DNA of 64,000 nucleotides from Euptelea pleiosperma. Its lineage: Eukaryota > Streptophyta > Magnoliopsida > Ranunculales > Eupteleaceae. The DNA lies in the NCBI GenBank assembly GCA_035048495.1, contig CM068544.1, positions 49,625,893-49,689,892 of the forward strand, given 5' to 3'. The notes beneath the pieces are model-generated. The model was not told the origin of the DNA, ran no database searches, and was given only the letters and a program-made list of their open reading frames with translations. This document shows positions 1-10,800 of the stretch, piece by piece. A program made the translations under genes and the position numbers. Position 1 is the first letter of the stretch, and every line of letters begins with the position of its first letter.

Positions 1-271
1 AAAGTTTAAACTAAACGCACTTTTTTTTTGTTCTGAATTCATATTTTATTTATATAAATCCAACATTCAGGTTTGTATTCAAAAATTTGTTTAAACATTT
101 GGTAAAATAAAAACAAAAACAAAAAATGATTATTTGATTATTTTTTAGATCTAGTTTTTTTCAATAATTCAAAATAGTTCATGTCAGGTATATGCATTTC
201 TTTCTAAAATATTCAAATATTTGAAAAATTCGCGTATTACATGTGTGCACAAAACCGTGCTAAGACTTGAT
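1..271. other. AT-rich intergenic sequence, nothing recognised
   Basis: The stretch is AT-rich with A and T runs. I see no open frame with recognisable protein similarity, no RNA gene and no clear repeat boundary before position 272. Confidence 0.4.
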
Positions 272-1722
272 CCTAGTTGCCAAGTTCGGGTACGGCAAAA
301 GGTCGGGATGGAAAACATTCGAGTATAATACGGTTATGGACTAAAAATTCGGTCAAAAATTCGAAGAACGGCAAACGTTCGCAACTGCATTTATTCGTGT
401 TTAATTCAGTTATGACCTAAAAATTCGATGTTAAAAATTCGTGACCAAAGACCAAAGTAATGAAGATTGAAAATAAAACCACTTTGTTGTCAGAAAATAA
501 TAAAGAGCACATCAATCAAGTATCATCAAGAAATAGAAGATGAGTACTATCCAACATTTTCTTTCCATTGCAACAAACGAAGAATAAGTAGAACTCTTCC
601 TACTTACGGAGGAATGGACCTAAACACATGGGACTGAGTGATATGGTCTCATTGGTGATGAAGCCATGATCCCTCAATTGGCATGTCTAGCTGCCCATGA
701 AAGTAGACCTGGTGATGCAAGGCAGGCCATGTTACATGGTTAAACCCGGCCCATTGAGTCTATAAGGACCAAATGAGAACACACAGCAACATTTTAAATT
801 ATGGAGGCATTTGAAGAAGGTCACTATTCTCAAAGAGGGTCGTGATGTAACAAGGTATACTATACCTGATATCTTTTCAAATTCCGCTGCCATTTGGGCC
901 CAATAACAGCATGAATGTTTACCCCACCCCATAGTAGACATTCATACCAAATATCAGCTTGTTTGATGATTTTTCTCCGTTGGTTTTAGCACTCAAACCA
1001 ATGATTGAATTCAACGGCTATAAACATGCCTTAAAAAGTACTAAAATCTGATGGTTAGAGATTACCAATCAGGGTGATTTTTGGTTTGTATATCCATCAA
1101 GGGGTGAGATAAACATCTATACGGTCAATGGGCCCAAATGACAGAGGTGAGTAGTGCTTCTGCAATTGAAAAAGTGCCATGATGAGAGAGGCGAGTAAAA
1201 AAAAGTGCTTCCGCATTAGAAAAAGTTCTAAGAATACCTTGTTACATCTTTTTCTTGCTGAAGAGGGGGCTTACAGAGGAGAGGAGAGAGAGAGAGAGAG
1301 TACCTCTAGGTGGTGCCCATGCTGCAGCAAGTGGAGTGTGGTGTGTTGCAGCTGGCGGCGTGAAGGGTGGTACGAACCAGGTTGGGCCGTGCGGAGTTGC
1401 CGGTGGTGTCGGAGAAGATGGGGGAGAGAGGAAAGAGAGGAGAGATTGAAGGGTGGGGACCGTGGGGAAGGGTAGGGTGGGGACAAAGATGAAGAAGGCA
1501 AGGGATTTAGGGCTTTCTTAGTTATTTTTCTCACTTTTTTGAGTTTTTTTTTTTTTAAATTGTGTCACATAAAAAAGGGCCGAAGAAAATGCCAAAGCGT
1601 ACAAATCGTGTTTAATTCGTTAAACTTCAATAAATCGTGAATATAACCGAATTTTTGAAAGGTTTGGCCGTTTAAAACGGTTTTACCCATAAAGTGAATT
1701 ATTCGCGAACTCGGCAACTAGG
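272..1722. repeat. 1.45-kb foldback element with GTTGCC-type terminal inverted repeats
   Basis: The left end reads cctagttgccaagttcg and the right end reads cgaactcggcaactagg, which are inverted copies of each other. Next to both ends lie related runs of 'aaattcg' and 'cgtgtttaattc' motifs in opposite orientation. The middle holds unrelated sequence, including a copy of the G-box foldback family (about 955-1140) and a GA microsatellite. No transposase frame is visible, so this is probably a non-autonomous DNA element. The exact termini and target-site duplication are uncertain. Confidence 0.5.
1276..1302. repeat. GA microsatellite
   Basis: A short run of GA dinucleotides. Frames crossing this stretch on both strands (about 1179-1534) are low-complexity Arg/Glu/Gly or Ser/Pro translations and are not credible genes. 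Confidence 0.7.
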
Positions 1723-1980
1723 GACCTGATTGATAAAACGACAGTGCAAATCTAATCCATTATTGGTCACCTGTCCATGTAATGGCGTCTTGTAAACCAA
1801 GAACACCTACTGCTCCCATGAAATGATGAAATAACAGAGCACCACATATATATGGACATGTGTCGAATAAAGAGAGGCAAGTAGAATACGGGTCAGCCAG
1901 GCCACGTAATGTGGGGCGGATATCCTCAATACTCCTGTACTTTCATTGCTATGTTCTCTTTGCTACGTCGCTTTTTCTAT

Positions 1981-2640
1981 ATTTAAAAAACGGAAAATTT
2001 CTAAAAAAAAAATAAACTTTAATCTATTTACAAAAAAGAATACAACTTTTTGCAAATCCCAAAAAAGAAAACGAAACTCATTACGTGGCACATGCTTATC
2101 AAAAAACACCCTTTAAAAGGGCGTTTGTCAGTAAAAAATGCCATTTTAAAGGGCATTTTTCAGTAATAGACGCCTTTTTAAAAAACGTCTGTCAGACCTC
2201 TGACAACTGACAGACGTTATTTTAAAGGGCGTGTGTCAGTAGAAAACGCCCTTTTAAATGGCGTTTTTTGATACCCCAATTTTTACGCCCATTTTGGCGT
2301 ACCCAAAGGATGAATCAATGGCTGATTTTTGGTGAGGATGATCTCTACGGTGAGGAGATCATCCTCACAAAAATTCAGATCATTCCGATATTCGTAGATT
2401 GGTTTAGAAGTTGAGAATTATGGGACGTGTTTTAAAATTTCTCAGGAATAAACGCCCTTTAAAAGGGCGTTTGTTCAGACGTGTCAGCCATCAGTCATTC
2501 GTTAGTCAGTCGGGGACTGATTGGACTGACAGCAAACAAAACGTTTCGTTTTCTTTTTTGGGATTTGCGAAAAATTGTATTTTTTTTTGTAAATAAATTA
2601 AAGTTTGTTTTCTTTTTTGCAATTTTCCGTTTAAAAAATT
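1981..2640. repeat. 660-bp MITE with ~100-bp terminal inverted repeats
   Basis: The left 100 bases (about 1981-2080) reappear inverted at about 2538-2640. Both arms carry the sequences aaaacggaaaatt and gcaaatcccaaaaaagaaaa in mirrored order. The interior holds at least six short palindromic motifs of the form AACGCCCTTTAAAAGGGCGT, most followed by GTCAG. It also holds a motif 'gaggagatcatcctcac', found again in the AVT6 intron near 41760 and 41920. There is no coding capacity. Confidence 0.65.
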
Positions 2641-2736
2641 GAAAGCATCTTGTATCTTGTCCCCCTGTCACCTTTATTATTATTCCTTGAGCATAGTGGT
2701 ACGTGAAACACGCCATTCCATCGGTTCCAAGGGATC

Positions 2737-3292
2737 AAACATTGTTGACTGCGGGCTGTCAGCGAAGCCGATCACAGCACATAATACGAGCCACGTGGCA
2801 CACTTTTAGAGGGCCCTGACCGTATGGATGTTTGACCAATCACTTAGGTGGACTGAAAAAAAAAATCCGTCTGATTAGTGATTTACAACCTGTGGATCTT
2901 TGCTCCCAAATAACTCTCAATAATGCTCAAAATCGTACGGTAAAAATCAACCCATGAAAATAACTTCATTCCAGCGCTTAGAAATCACTGATCAGGTTTA
3001 TTTTAGGTTTGTAGATCCACCTAGTGATTGGCCAAACATCCATATGGTCAACGCCCTATAATATTAAGACACGTGGCTCGTATTGTGTACTGTGATCGGC
3101 TTCGCTCACAACATGCAGTGAGCGATCAAACTTTGTTGACTGCCGGCTGTCAGATGACTGTCACAAAATCAGCGACACGTACCCTGATGCTTTTGCTTGT
3201 TAAAAAGGACGGAACAAAATAGGAGTTAGAATCCACGTGTCGCTCACTTTGTGGGAGTCAATAGCTTCACTGACAGCCCGCAGTCAGCTAAT
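2737..3292. repeat. Foldback element of the G-box (GCCACGTGGC) family
   Basis: The left arm has tgactgcgggctgtcag, then gccgatcacagcac and then gagccacgtggcac. The right arm has the same blocks inverted: acacgtggctcgtatt, gtgatcggcttcgctc and ctgacagcccgcagtca. Between them are the family's hallmark mirrored phrases, 'gtatggatgtttg.ccaatcac' on the left and 'gattggccaaacatccat' on the right. No coding capacity. Confidence 0.6.
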
Positions 3293-3469
3293 CAGCTAAG
3301 TTTTATCCGATTCCAGGATGTGTGCCTTACTTGCATTGGGTCGGTTCTGATGTACTGCTTTATTGATCCCTCACTCACGAGTAAAACTTTTCTGACCTTA
3401 GCGAATCAACTGACCGCCCAATAAGGCCGTCGCCTTAGAGCCCCAGCCCACTACCCACATGGATTTTCA

Positions 3470-3705
3470 GGCCCACCCCTGGTTGGATGTACAAACAAAA
3501 AATTAACCTTATTGGCTATCTCTAGCCATAGATTTTAGTACTTTTTAGGATTTATTCTAGTCATTGGATTTAATCATGTTTTTTGAGTAGTAAATACAAT
3601 GGTTAAAAATCATCAATCAAGCTGATTTTTAGAGTGTTTATCCACCAATAGGTGGGCTAATGGGCTGAACATCTAGGCAGTCATTAGGCCCCAAAAATGA
3701 TCTAT
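3470..3705. repeat. Diverged copy of the G-box foldback family
   Basis: The phrases 'ggttggatgtacaaac', 'aatcatcaatcaagctgattttt' (in part) and 'gtgggctgaacatctaggcagtca' match the inner arms of the family. The G-box tips are not clear here, so this is an eroded or partial copy. Confidence 0.4.
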
Positions 3706-3779
3706 GTAAGGCCAGGAGAGTCCTCTTTATGGACTGTAACAGGACTACGAGAGTCCTCTGCATCTAAATTTTTTTTCCT

Positions 3780-3935
3780 ATCCTTTAATTATCATGAATA
3801 GTTGTTAAAGATTTTCTACTGTATAAAGAGTTAATGTTTTTTAATTAATATCATATATATTAATATATCAAATATAAAAAACCCCATATGTAGTTTTCGC
3901 CTTAGGCCTCAAGTTGCATCGAGACGGCCCTGCCA
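3780..3935 (-). repeat. Dispersed repeat fragment, related to 39155-39300
   Basis: Read on the minus strand, this AT-rich stretch flanked by 'ggccgtctcgatgcaacttgaggcctaaggc' (in part) resembles the plus-strand sequence at 39155-39300, which has ggcggctcgacccaagttg followed by the same kind of 'tatatt.aatatattaata' run. The repeat class is not recognised. Confidence 0.35.
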
Positions 3936-4250
3936 CAATATAAGCAACTTGGCACATTTTAGTCAACGCTGACGGTATGGATGTTTTTCTAATCCCTAGT
4001 TGGACTTATAGACCAAAAATCAGCCTGGGTAGTTAGTTCAAACCTTTGGATACTTGTACCCCAAATAATGGTCTATAATGCTCAAATTCCAACGGTTAAA
4101 ATCAGCCCATGAAAATGACTACAATCCAAAGCTTAGAAATCACTAATCGGGCTGATTTTTGGGTTTGTAAGTCGGCCTAGGGATTGGCCAAACATCCATA
4201 CAGTCAGTTTCCTCTAAAAATGTGCCACGTGGCTCACATTGTGGGTGGCC
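3935..4250. repeat. Foldback element of the G-box family
   Basis: The left arm carries 'acggtatggatgttttt' and 'aaaaatcagcctg'. The right arm carries 'gctgatttttgggtttgtaag', 'ggccaaacatccatac' and 'gccacgtggctcac'. The arms are imperfect inverted copies of each other. Short frames across it are not credible genes. Confidence 0.55.
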
Positions 4251-5066
4251 AATGGCTTTGTCAACTGTTGACGGGCGCAGCGAAGTTTTACTCCTCGCTC
4301 ACTCTCCTTTTAGCCAATCACGTCCTATCACTTCATCTGATGGTTAAGATTATCCGTTTAATGCAATTTTCAGTTTTGGCCCATCCAACGAGTTCGGCAG
4401 GCCAAGTTGACGATCACAGCCACTTGTTGTATACATGTTAGGGAATATCCAGTGTATCTCAGGTGCATCGTGTCTTGTGCATCCTTAATACACGGCCCGT
4501 AAAGCAAACCCACCGGACCAGCCCTGAATATGCTAGGGACTCATTGGGCCTAAGTGCCTACAGGCTTTGCTTGTCAAGCTCGAGCCAAGCCAATTATTTA
4601 TCCGAGCTCGAGGATTAAGCCCGGGCTTGGCCTGATACTTATAAATGCAACACAAGCCTGGTCTGTTAGCTTGTGGATCGAGTTCAGGTCTGTACCTAAA
4701 GGCCCATATGACGATTGGGCTGGACCCAAGCCCCGAATATTCAAATGAAATTGAATCAAGCAGCCTATCTCAGTCCGATCCTCGGTCAGAGTGTTTTAAA
4801 CCCGTTCCAGCCCCGAATGACCATAAGCCAACTTGGAAAGTTTTGCTATGTTGCTACTTGGTTGATGTGATTAGAAGAGAATATTCCAGAAATTGTCGTG
4901 GCCAAAACTTTCATGTATACGTGTGCGGCCAGGATTGATCTTAAGTCCATAATTTGATACTTCTAAAATAAACCACACTTCAAAAAAAAATTCCGGATAG
5001 GAGGCTGCTGCCATAGAAGACAAAATAGGATTTCCGGGGCGAAATGGTTTTCGAGCGGCGAGGAGG
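4251..5066. other. Intergenic, no gene recognised
   Basis: Short frames (for example 4554-4748 and 4645-4938) show no conserved family features. The stretch has repeated 'gggcttgg' and 'caagcc' phrases like those in the foldback near 42440-42960, so it is probably eroded repeat. Confidence 0.3.
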
Positions 5067-5072
5067 AAAAAA
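5067..5072 (-). terminator. Pol III terminator of tRNA-Ala
   Basis: Six A on the plus strand, i.e. TTTTTT on the minus strand, start two bases after the tRNA discriminator base. This is a standard RNA polymerase III stop signal. Confidence 0.7.
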
Positions 5073-5074
5073 GA

Positions 5075-5147
5075 TGGAGATGCGGGGTATCGATCCCCGT
5101 ACCTCTCGCATGCTAAGCGAGCGCTCTACCATCTGAGCTACATCCCC
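5075..5147 (-). tRNA. tRNA-Ala (anticodon AGC)
   Basis: The minus strand folds into a full 73-base cloverleaf. The acceptor arm pairs GGGGATG with CATCTCC (one G-U), followed by discriminator A. The anticodon stem is CTCGC/GCGAG with loop TTAGCAT, so the anticodon is AGC. The T arm contains GGTTCGAT-like GGGATCGATACCCC, and the D arm has AGCTCAGATGGTAGAGCG. The A and B boxes are therefore intact, there is no intron, and a T6 run follows immediately. I see no mutation that would stop folding, so this looks like a functional nuclear tRNA gene. The sequence agrees with plant cytosolic tRNA-Ala as I know it. Confidence 0.95.
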
Positions 5148-5888
5148 AATATCCATACATATAGCTTATTACGATAAAGAAAGAGCTTGTTAGCTCCTCT
5201 AGAAAGTTTAAGACCCCACCCACCGCGTGATGGGTTCAATCCCCGTGTATCTCTTCTGGCAAAAAAATGGACATACTGGATGAACTTGTCATCCACAAAT
5301 AACCGTGGTGATTAACTTATGATGGGAATCCAAGCAGTAAAATTCGTAGACCTTAATGTCAATGAAAGGTGATGATGTCAAGGTCCCCAAGATCAACGGT
5401 AGGGTTCTCATTCCAAAGGTACCAGGCGTATGGAGGTTAGTTGGCTTCAAAGCTATTGGGACTGTTAATTGGGCCATCCTTTTGGACCCAATCAATAAAC
5501 GGGTCAAGTGAGTGCGTTGTACATTAAGTAGTGAGTGGATCATCCGCTGAGGATCTAGCTCGGCCCTGTGATATGGTCCATGTGGATTAAGCCTGATTAG
5601 TGATTTCTAGTCATTGGATTTGAGTACTTTTCATCGCGGGCTTCATGAACAGGCTCTGAACAACTAAGCGTAATAGTCTCTCTACAACTCTCTCTTTGCT
5701 GTAAAAAAACGAGATCAGGTTGGACAATCCAACCACAAATTTTTCATACCATGCATTTCTATTTGAAAAATCAGTCCATTGACTTTAATTTGAAAAATCC
5801 AGACCAATCTATTAAACCATTATTTTGTGCACCCAATTTTTATATAGTTAACATTGTTGAAATGGACTGATTTTTTGTGATTATGATC
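5148..5888. other. Intergenic, repeat remnants only
   Basis: A short tRNA-B-box-like phrase (gggttcaatccccgtg, about 5232-5247) occurs without a cloverleaf. Around 5560-5640 is a piece of the G-box foldback family ('gcctgattagtgatttctag'). No gene recognised. Confidence 0.35.
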
Positions 5889-6545
5889 ATTTTTTTATAA
5901 GGTGAATTCATTAAAAGAAGGAAACGATACAAAGGAAAATAGGAGGTTGAGGAAACCTCCTCGAGCAAAGAAAGGGAAGGGAAACTCCTAAGAGTCCCTA
6001 GACAAAATAGAATCCCATCTAAAGACTAGGTCCTCAAAGGATATACCTTTACGTTCTTCGAAAAGCTTAGACCAAAAGAGGAAAAGGGCCTTAATAGGCA
6101 GGGAGATGTAGAAGATGGAGGCCTCCTTCCCTTCAAAAATCCTCCTATTCCGTTCCTTCCAAATGCCCCACTAAATCACAAAGGGCAACAAGCTCCACAG
6201 TCTACGGCCGCAAGGCAGAAAGCATCCACATGACCAGCTGCTCAACATGTCTAAGACTGATTCAGGAAGAACCCAGCTGATACCATAAGAGATGAAGAAA
6301 ATACTCCAAATCTCCTTAGCGAGTCTGCAGTGTAAAAGAAGATGGTTGACTGACTCCCTGGCTTCTTTACACATGAAGCAATAGTTAGGCATCACCTATT
6401 TCCTCTTGATCAGATTGTCCACAGTTAAAATTTTGTCCAAGGTTACACACCACACAAAGAAAGCGATTTTAGAAGGGACCTTAGAGATCCCTAAACAATG
6501 GCTTTAGGGAAGCTAGGTCTCTACAACGTATAGCGATAAGAACTC
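5889..6545 (-). mobile_element. 5'-truncated L1-type LINE, 3' end with zinc-binding RT domain
   Basis: The minus strand of 6171-6395 translates to a peptide with the pattern C-x2-C ... HLLLHC ... KEIW, the zinc-binding region (zf-RVT) at the C-terminus of plant L1 reverse-transcriptase polyproteins. The element's 3' end lies at low coordinates, where the plus strand has a T-rich run (minus-strand A tail, about 5889-5898). Everything upstream of this domain is missing and the flanking frames are broken, so the copy is dead. It sits inside another dispersed repeat whose parts resemble 36690-36790. Confidence 0.6.
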
Positions 6546-6894
6546 AATATATGGTTAGATTTTCCAACATAATCTCCATGTAGGCCCCACCACTGAGTTT
6601 AAAAAATGGGCGTAGCTCTAGACTAACTCCTAAAAAACAACTCTCATCATAGAAAAGCGTCCATACTTAGCATCCATCCATCCATCCCAAGAAAAAATAA
6701 TTTGATGAAATTACCAGATTATCTAATAAAATTATTATTTTACCTTTACATGTAAATTACTAACAAACAAATAAACAACTCGTAGATGTACCAATCATAC
6801 CTCTCCACTATCAATGGTTGGCCCATACAAATTTTAGTTTACACAAAATCTAGCCTATAACCCTAATGGGTTTCAAACAAGAGAACAATACATA

Positions 6895-7389
6895 GGGTTA
6901 TCAATGGATCAGATCAACCCCAAAATTTGATCCGTTCTGATAATTTTGGATCCGGACCATCTATATACTCATTGAATCGATATTGGGTCCATGTATGCTA
7001 GTCCAATTTCTTATCGAATCGGGCATGTACCGATCCAATATTGATCCTATTTATATACATATAATTATTATATTAATAAAATATTAAATAATATGAGTTA
7101 TATATAATTATAAAGACAATTTTACACTTTTATATGCATTTTTATACAATTATTGTACAATACATTAATTTCGAGTAGAAAAATATACAATTTAAATTAT
7201 ATAATTATAATTTTTTTTTATTTCGTGGATTGGATCGGTCCGGAACTCTATTTTATCGATCAGAGTGGCTTCAATCACGATTATGTGATCCAATCTCTTA
7301 TTGGGTCAGATCCGGATCGCCATATTTTCTTATCGGATTGGGTTTGGATCATCACTAATCCAACTCGAATTCGATCCATTGATAGCCCT
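6895..7389. repeat. Foldback element, ATCAATGGATC ends
   Basis: The left end ggttatcaatggatc and the right end gatccattgatagccct are inverted copies. Inner arms also mirror each other ('gatccggaccatc' against 'ggtcagatccggatc'). The centre is very AT-rich. No coding capacity. It lies just upstream of the mS29 promoter region. Confidence 0.55.
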
Positions 7390-7396
7390 AACAATA

Positions 7397-7602
7397 TGGG
7401 CCTACACTAAGGTCCATATCAGTTCAGGTTGAGAAAAGTCCGTGGTGTTATCATCTCATCATTTTCAATTGGTACCAGACATGTTGACACCCTGCTCGAT
7501 GGGATTAAATTGGTCCCGGTCAAGGGATGGCCCAAATAATTTTGGTACGCCTTGACGCTGGGCCTATGAGCCCCTCCAAGGTTTGGGCTGGACTTAAGCC
7601 CA
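7397..7602. promoter_or_regulatory. Cluster of site II (TGGGCC/T) elements upstream of mS29
   Basis: Five TGGGCC or TGGGCT hexamers, in either orientation, occur at 7397-7402, 7529-7534, 7559-7564, 7584-7589 and 7597-7602, all 200-415 bases upstream of the mS29 start codon. Such site II motifs are bound by TCP factors and are enriched in plant promoters of ribosomal and mitochondrial-protein genes. That enrichment is prior knowledge; the assignment here is inference. A partial telo-box (AAACCCT) occurs near 7724. Confidence 0.4.
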
Positions 7603-7810
7603 TGTCTGCTAAACACCCTCTCGTGTAAAAACCCTTTTATAGATTTGACTAAAATACCCCTGATAAGAGCTAAATTTCCAAAACACACCATTTTATTTCA
7701 CATATTCGTCCTCTTCCACCTCCCAAAACCCTCTGAAGTGTAAAACCTTCCTCCATTTTATCAAACTCCGGTACCGGCAACTGTTTCAACTCAAGCGCAG
7801 CTCCCCAGAA

Positions 7811-10800
7811 ATGCTGCGATCCATCCTCAAATCTGCCGCGGCCGCAGCTGCAGCGACTCGAACACGAAGCCCCTCGAACCTCCCGAACCTCCTCATCCCT
7901 GCAACCACAAACCTCACTTCTCATTCTCATTATTCTTCGAAGGGCTCCAAAGCCTCAGCGTCGAAGGCCAAAGCAAAAGCGAAGTCAAAGACAGAATTAC
8001 CCTCCAAAACCGAAGAAAACTCCGCCGCGGACGACTCCAAAGACTCGGATCTCCTGCTCGACGAAGAAGCTCGCGCTCGCCGCCTCGCCGAAGACAACGA
8101 CAAGTCCCTCGACGTCGGTCCCAACGGTCGACCTCTCTTCACCTCTCCCAAATCCATCTCCGAACTCACGAGAAAAGATGCCTGCTCTTACATGATCTTC
8201 AAGTCTGTCTCTCTTATCTGCTTCGATTCTCAGATTCCTTATTTTTATTTTATGTTTCTGATTTTCATTCTTTTGGTCATGGTGGCGGTGTAGTGAGGTA
8301 GATTTGAATGCGGTTTTGCCAGAGGGATTGCCGACGGGGATGATAAAGGAGTTCGAAGAGGCTAGGCGGAGCGCATTGCTCGTTCGCCAGAGTTTCTTGG
8401 ATCTTCGCGATAATTTCAGACGCATTGTCGATCCACCATTGCGGTCCTCCGATAGCAAAGGTGGGAGAGCTCGTTAATTTTTTTTTTTTTTTGATTGTTG
8501 AATACTTTTTCCTAATTAGTTTATTTTATTGAACTGTGTATCAGCTTAATCTACTTAACATAAAGTTTTCAATTTGAACAACTTTGTTCTTGAAACTTAT
8601 CGATTGAAATTTCACGGAATGGGATTAAATTTTGAGTGCCGTCGTCAATCTATATGAAATTCTTCCGCAAAGAAATTTGAAATTTTATTTTGGTTCCTTT
8701 GTGGAATTATGAGGGGTTCTAGAATCCCAGAAGAATAGAGAAGTATAGAATTCTCTGTTTACAGATGTGTGGTCTTATGCTATAACTCCGACCGAACTAG
8801 AGTTGACTGGTTGATATAACTTTACCGAACATTCACAAGAGGGACCATTGAGATGCCTTATGTGGCATTTTTAATCTGTTTTATATAAGTTGCTCTTGGT
8901 TATATTGTAAATTTTTTGGATTCAACCCTGGATTTGATTGTTGACATGTGAAACACCCATGATATCTCATCGCATTAAGATATTTAGAAACACTTGTATA
9001 GAGATGCTCTGCTTTAACTGAACTCGCAAGTCACAACCTATTCTTGTGTCTCACTTTCACATCCTATCACCCTCTTGTGTCTCAGTTAGCACTTTTTATT
9101 CTTGTCAGTTACAAGGCTTGACATGATTTATGTGTACCTCATGTCTTATTCTCCCTTGCTTCTATGTATTTGTTAAAATAATTAGTCTATTTTGAACTGA
9201 AACTAAAATTTTCTGTTTTTATGAGTTTCTATTAGCTGCGAAGTTCCCAAAAGAATTATATTTCAAGAACATAATTTCTTATAGTTCATGTTCAAAAGAA
9301 GCTCTGTATGTTGATCTACCTTCTATATTTCCAGTTCAGAAAGTTCGAAAGCAGATGGTATTGGATGGTCCTGTTAGTTGTGGAAAAAGTATTGCGCTTG
9401 CTATGCTTGTTCACTGGGCTCGTGATGAAGGTTGGCTGGTTTTTTATGTCCCAAAAGGTAGAGAGTGGACTCATGGAGGATTCTTTTACAAGAACCCTCA
9501 AACTGGTTTTTGGGATACTCCTGTTCAGGCTGCAAAAATCCTCCAGGTATGTATTTGAGTTTTTCTGAGCTCAGAGAGAAATTTAATAGTTATGACTTCG
9601 AGAAACCTCAATGATACCCTGAATCATACATGAGCGCATTTAAATTCCCTGTAGCTTTCTTTTATATCGCAAATTACACTGCTTATTTATGCTTTTTGAA
9701 GTAGATGATCTGACTGCAATAAGGATTCATTTATCATAGAGGTCTGTGAAAAATACATGTTATACGTTTCGTCACCACTTTGCGGAAAATCTCTTTCATT
9801 CATTCTTTTGAAACTCATAGGGTTATTTACTGTGTCCGGAAACACATCCTGACACGTAACCAGTATCACCCTTTATTTTAATATTATATTATTATTAAAT
9901 AAATGGTTTCTAAAAGGGAGTTGGTGTGCTCCATTGTTACGATCCTAAAAGGTTTAGACTCAAACTTTCCGCACTTCTATCACCTAGGTGCTTTTGGTGT
10001 ATTGGTTTGGGTCTTAACATTTGGTATCAGAGCCAACCCCACGTCATGGGTTCAAGTTACCGGAGGGGCGACCTGAGGAAAGGGCTACTTGGGGGCTCCC
10101 TCAAAAAAGAGAAAATAGGGGTACCGGAAAAAAAATGCCGGGGGCTCGCTCACAAAAAGTGAGAAAATAGGGGTACCGGAGTGAAAGCCACCTCAGAGTG
10201 GGCCAACGTGGACGTTGGCCTTGGAAGCGTGGTGGAATGTTATGATCCTTAAAGGTTAAGACTCAACTTTCCGCACCTCTATCACCTAGGTGCTTTTGGT
10301 GTATTGGTTTGGGTCTTAAGATCCATCCTCCATAAAGTACATTGTTAAGTCGTTAAACAGATTGTTTAATAGTCTTCTCCCTTATTAACCTATGTATGAT
10401 TATTATATTATTGGCTAGCTCCATGGCATATAGAAATGTTTCCTTTTACTTTTTATATATTCCTTTCCTTATTTTTATTAAGAAATAATTTTGATTTAAG
10501 TATAACTAAAATAGCATATTATAACACATGCGTAGAGACGTATCTGCATGTCAGGCTTCATAAAGATGCCGTGTGAGACACAGGCACCTCACATTTGTGT
10601 CGGACACCAACACGTGTTACATGTATCTGTGTCATTGTTACATAGCTTTTGGTGAATATTCTTCACTTTACTGAAAGCTATTGAGCTTTTAAGGTGGCGA
10701 ACAATTGTTCAGAAAAACATTATGATATTCTATAAGCAACTTTAAGTTGTCGATTCTATCATATGCTTTTATATGTATAAAATGAAATTTTCATATCATT

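Noticed and set aside
1179..1534. Frames of 64-98 codons on both strands
   Set aside because: They arise from the GA-rich tract inside the foldback element and have no homology features.
2411..2716. Frames of 61 and 73 codons on opposite strands
   Set aside because: Both cross the right inverted repeat of the MITE and consist of low-complexity Lys/Phe runs.
5222..5258. Possible second tRNA (gggttcaatccccgtg)
   Set aside because: Only a B-box-like stretch is present; no acceptor, D or anticodon stems can be drawn around it.
7930..8458. Two minus-strand frames (79 and 153 codons) opposite mS29 exons 1-2
   Set aside because: They are antisense shadows of a well-supported plus-strand gene; their translations are low-complexity and cross intron 1.
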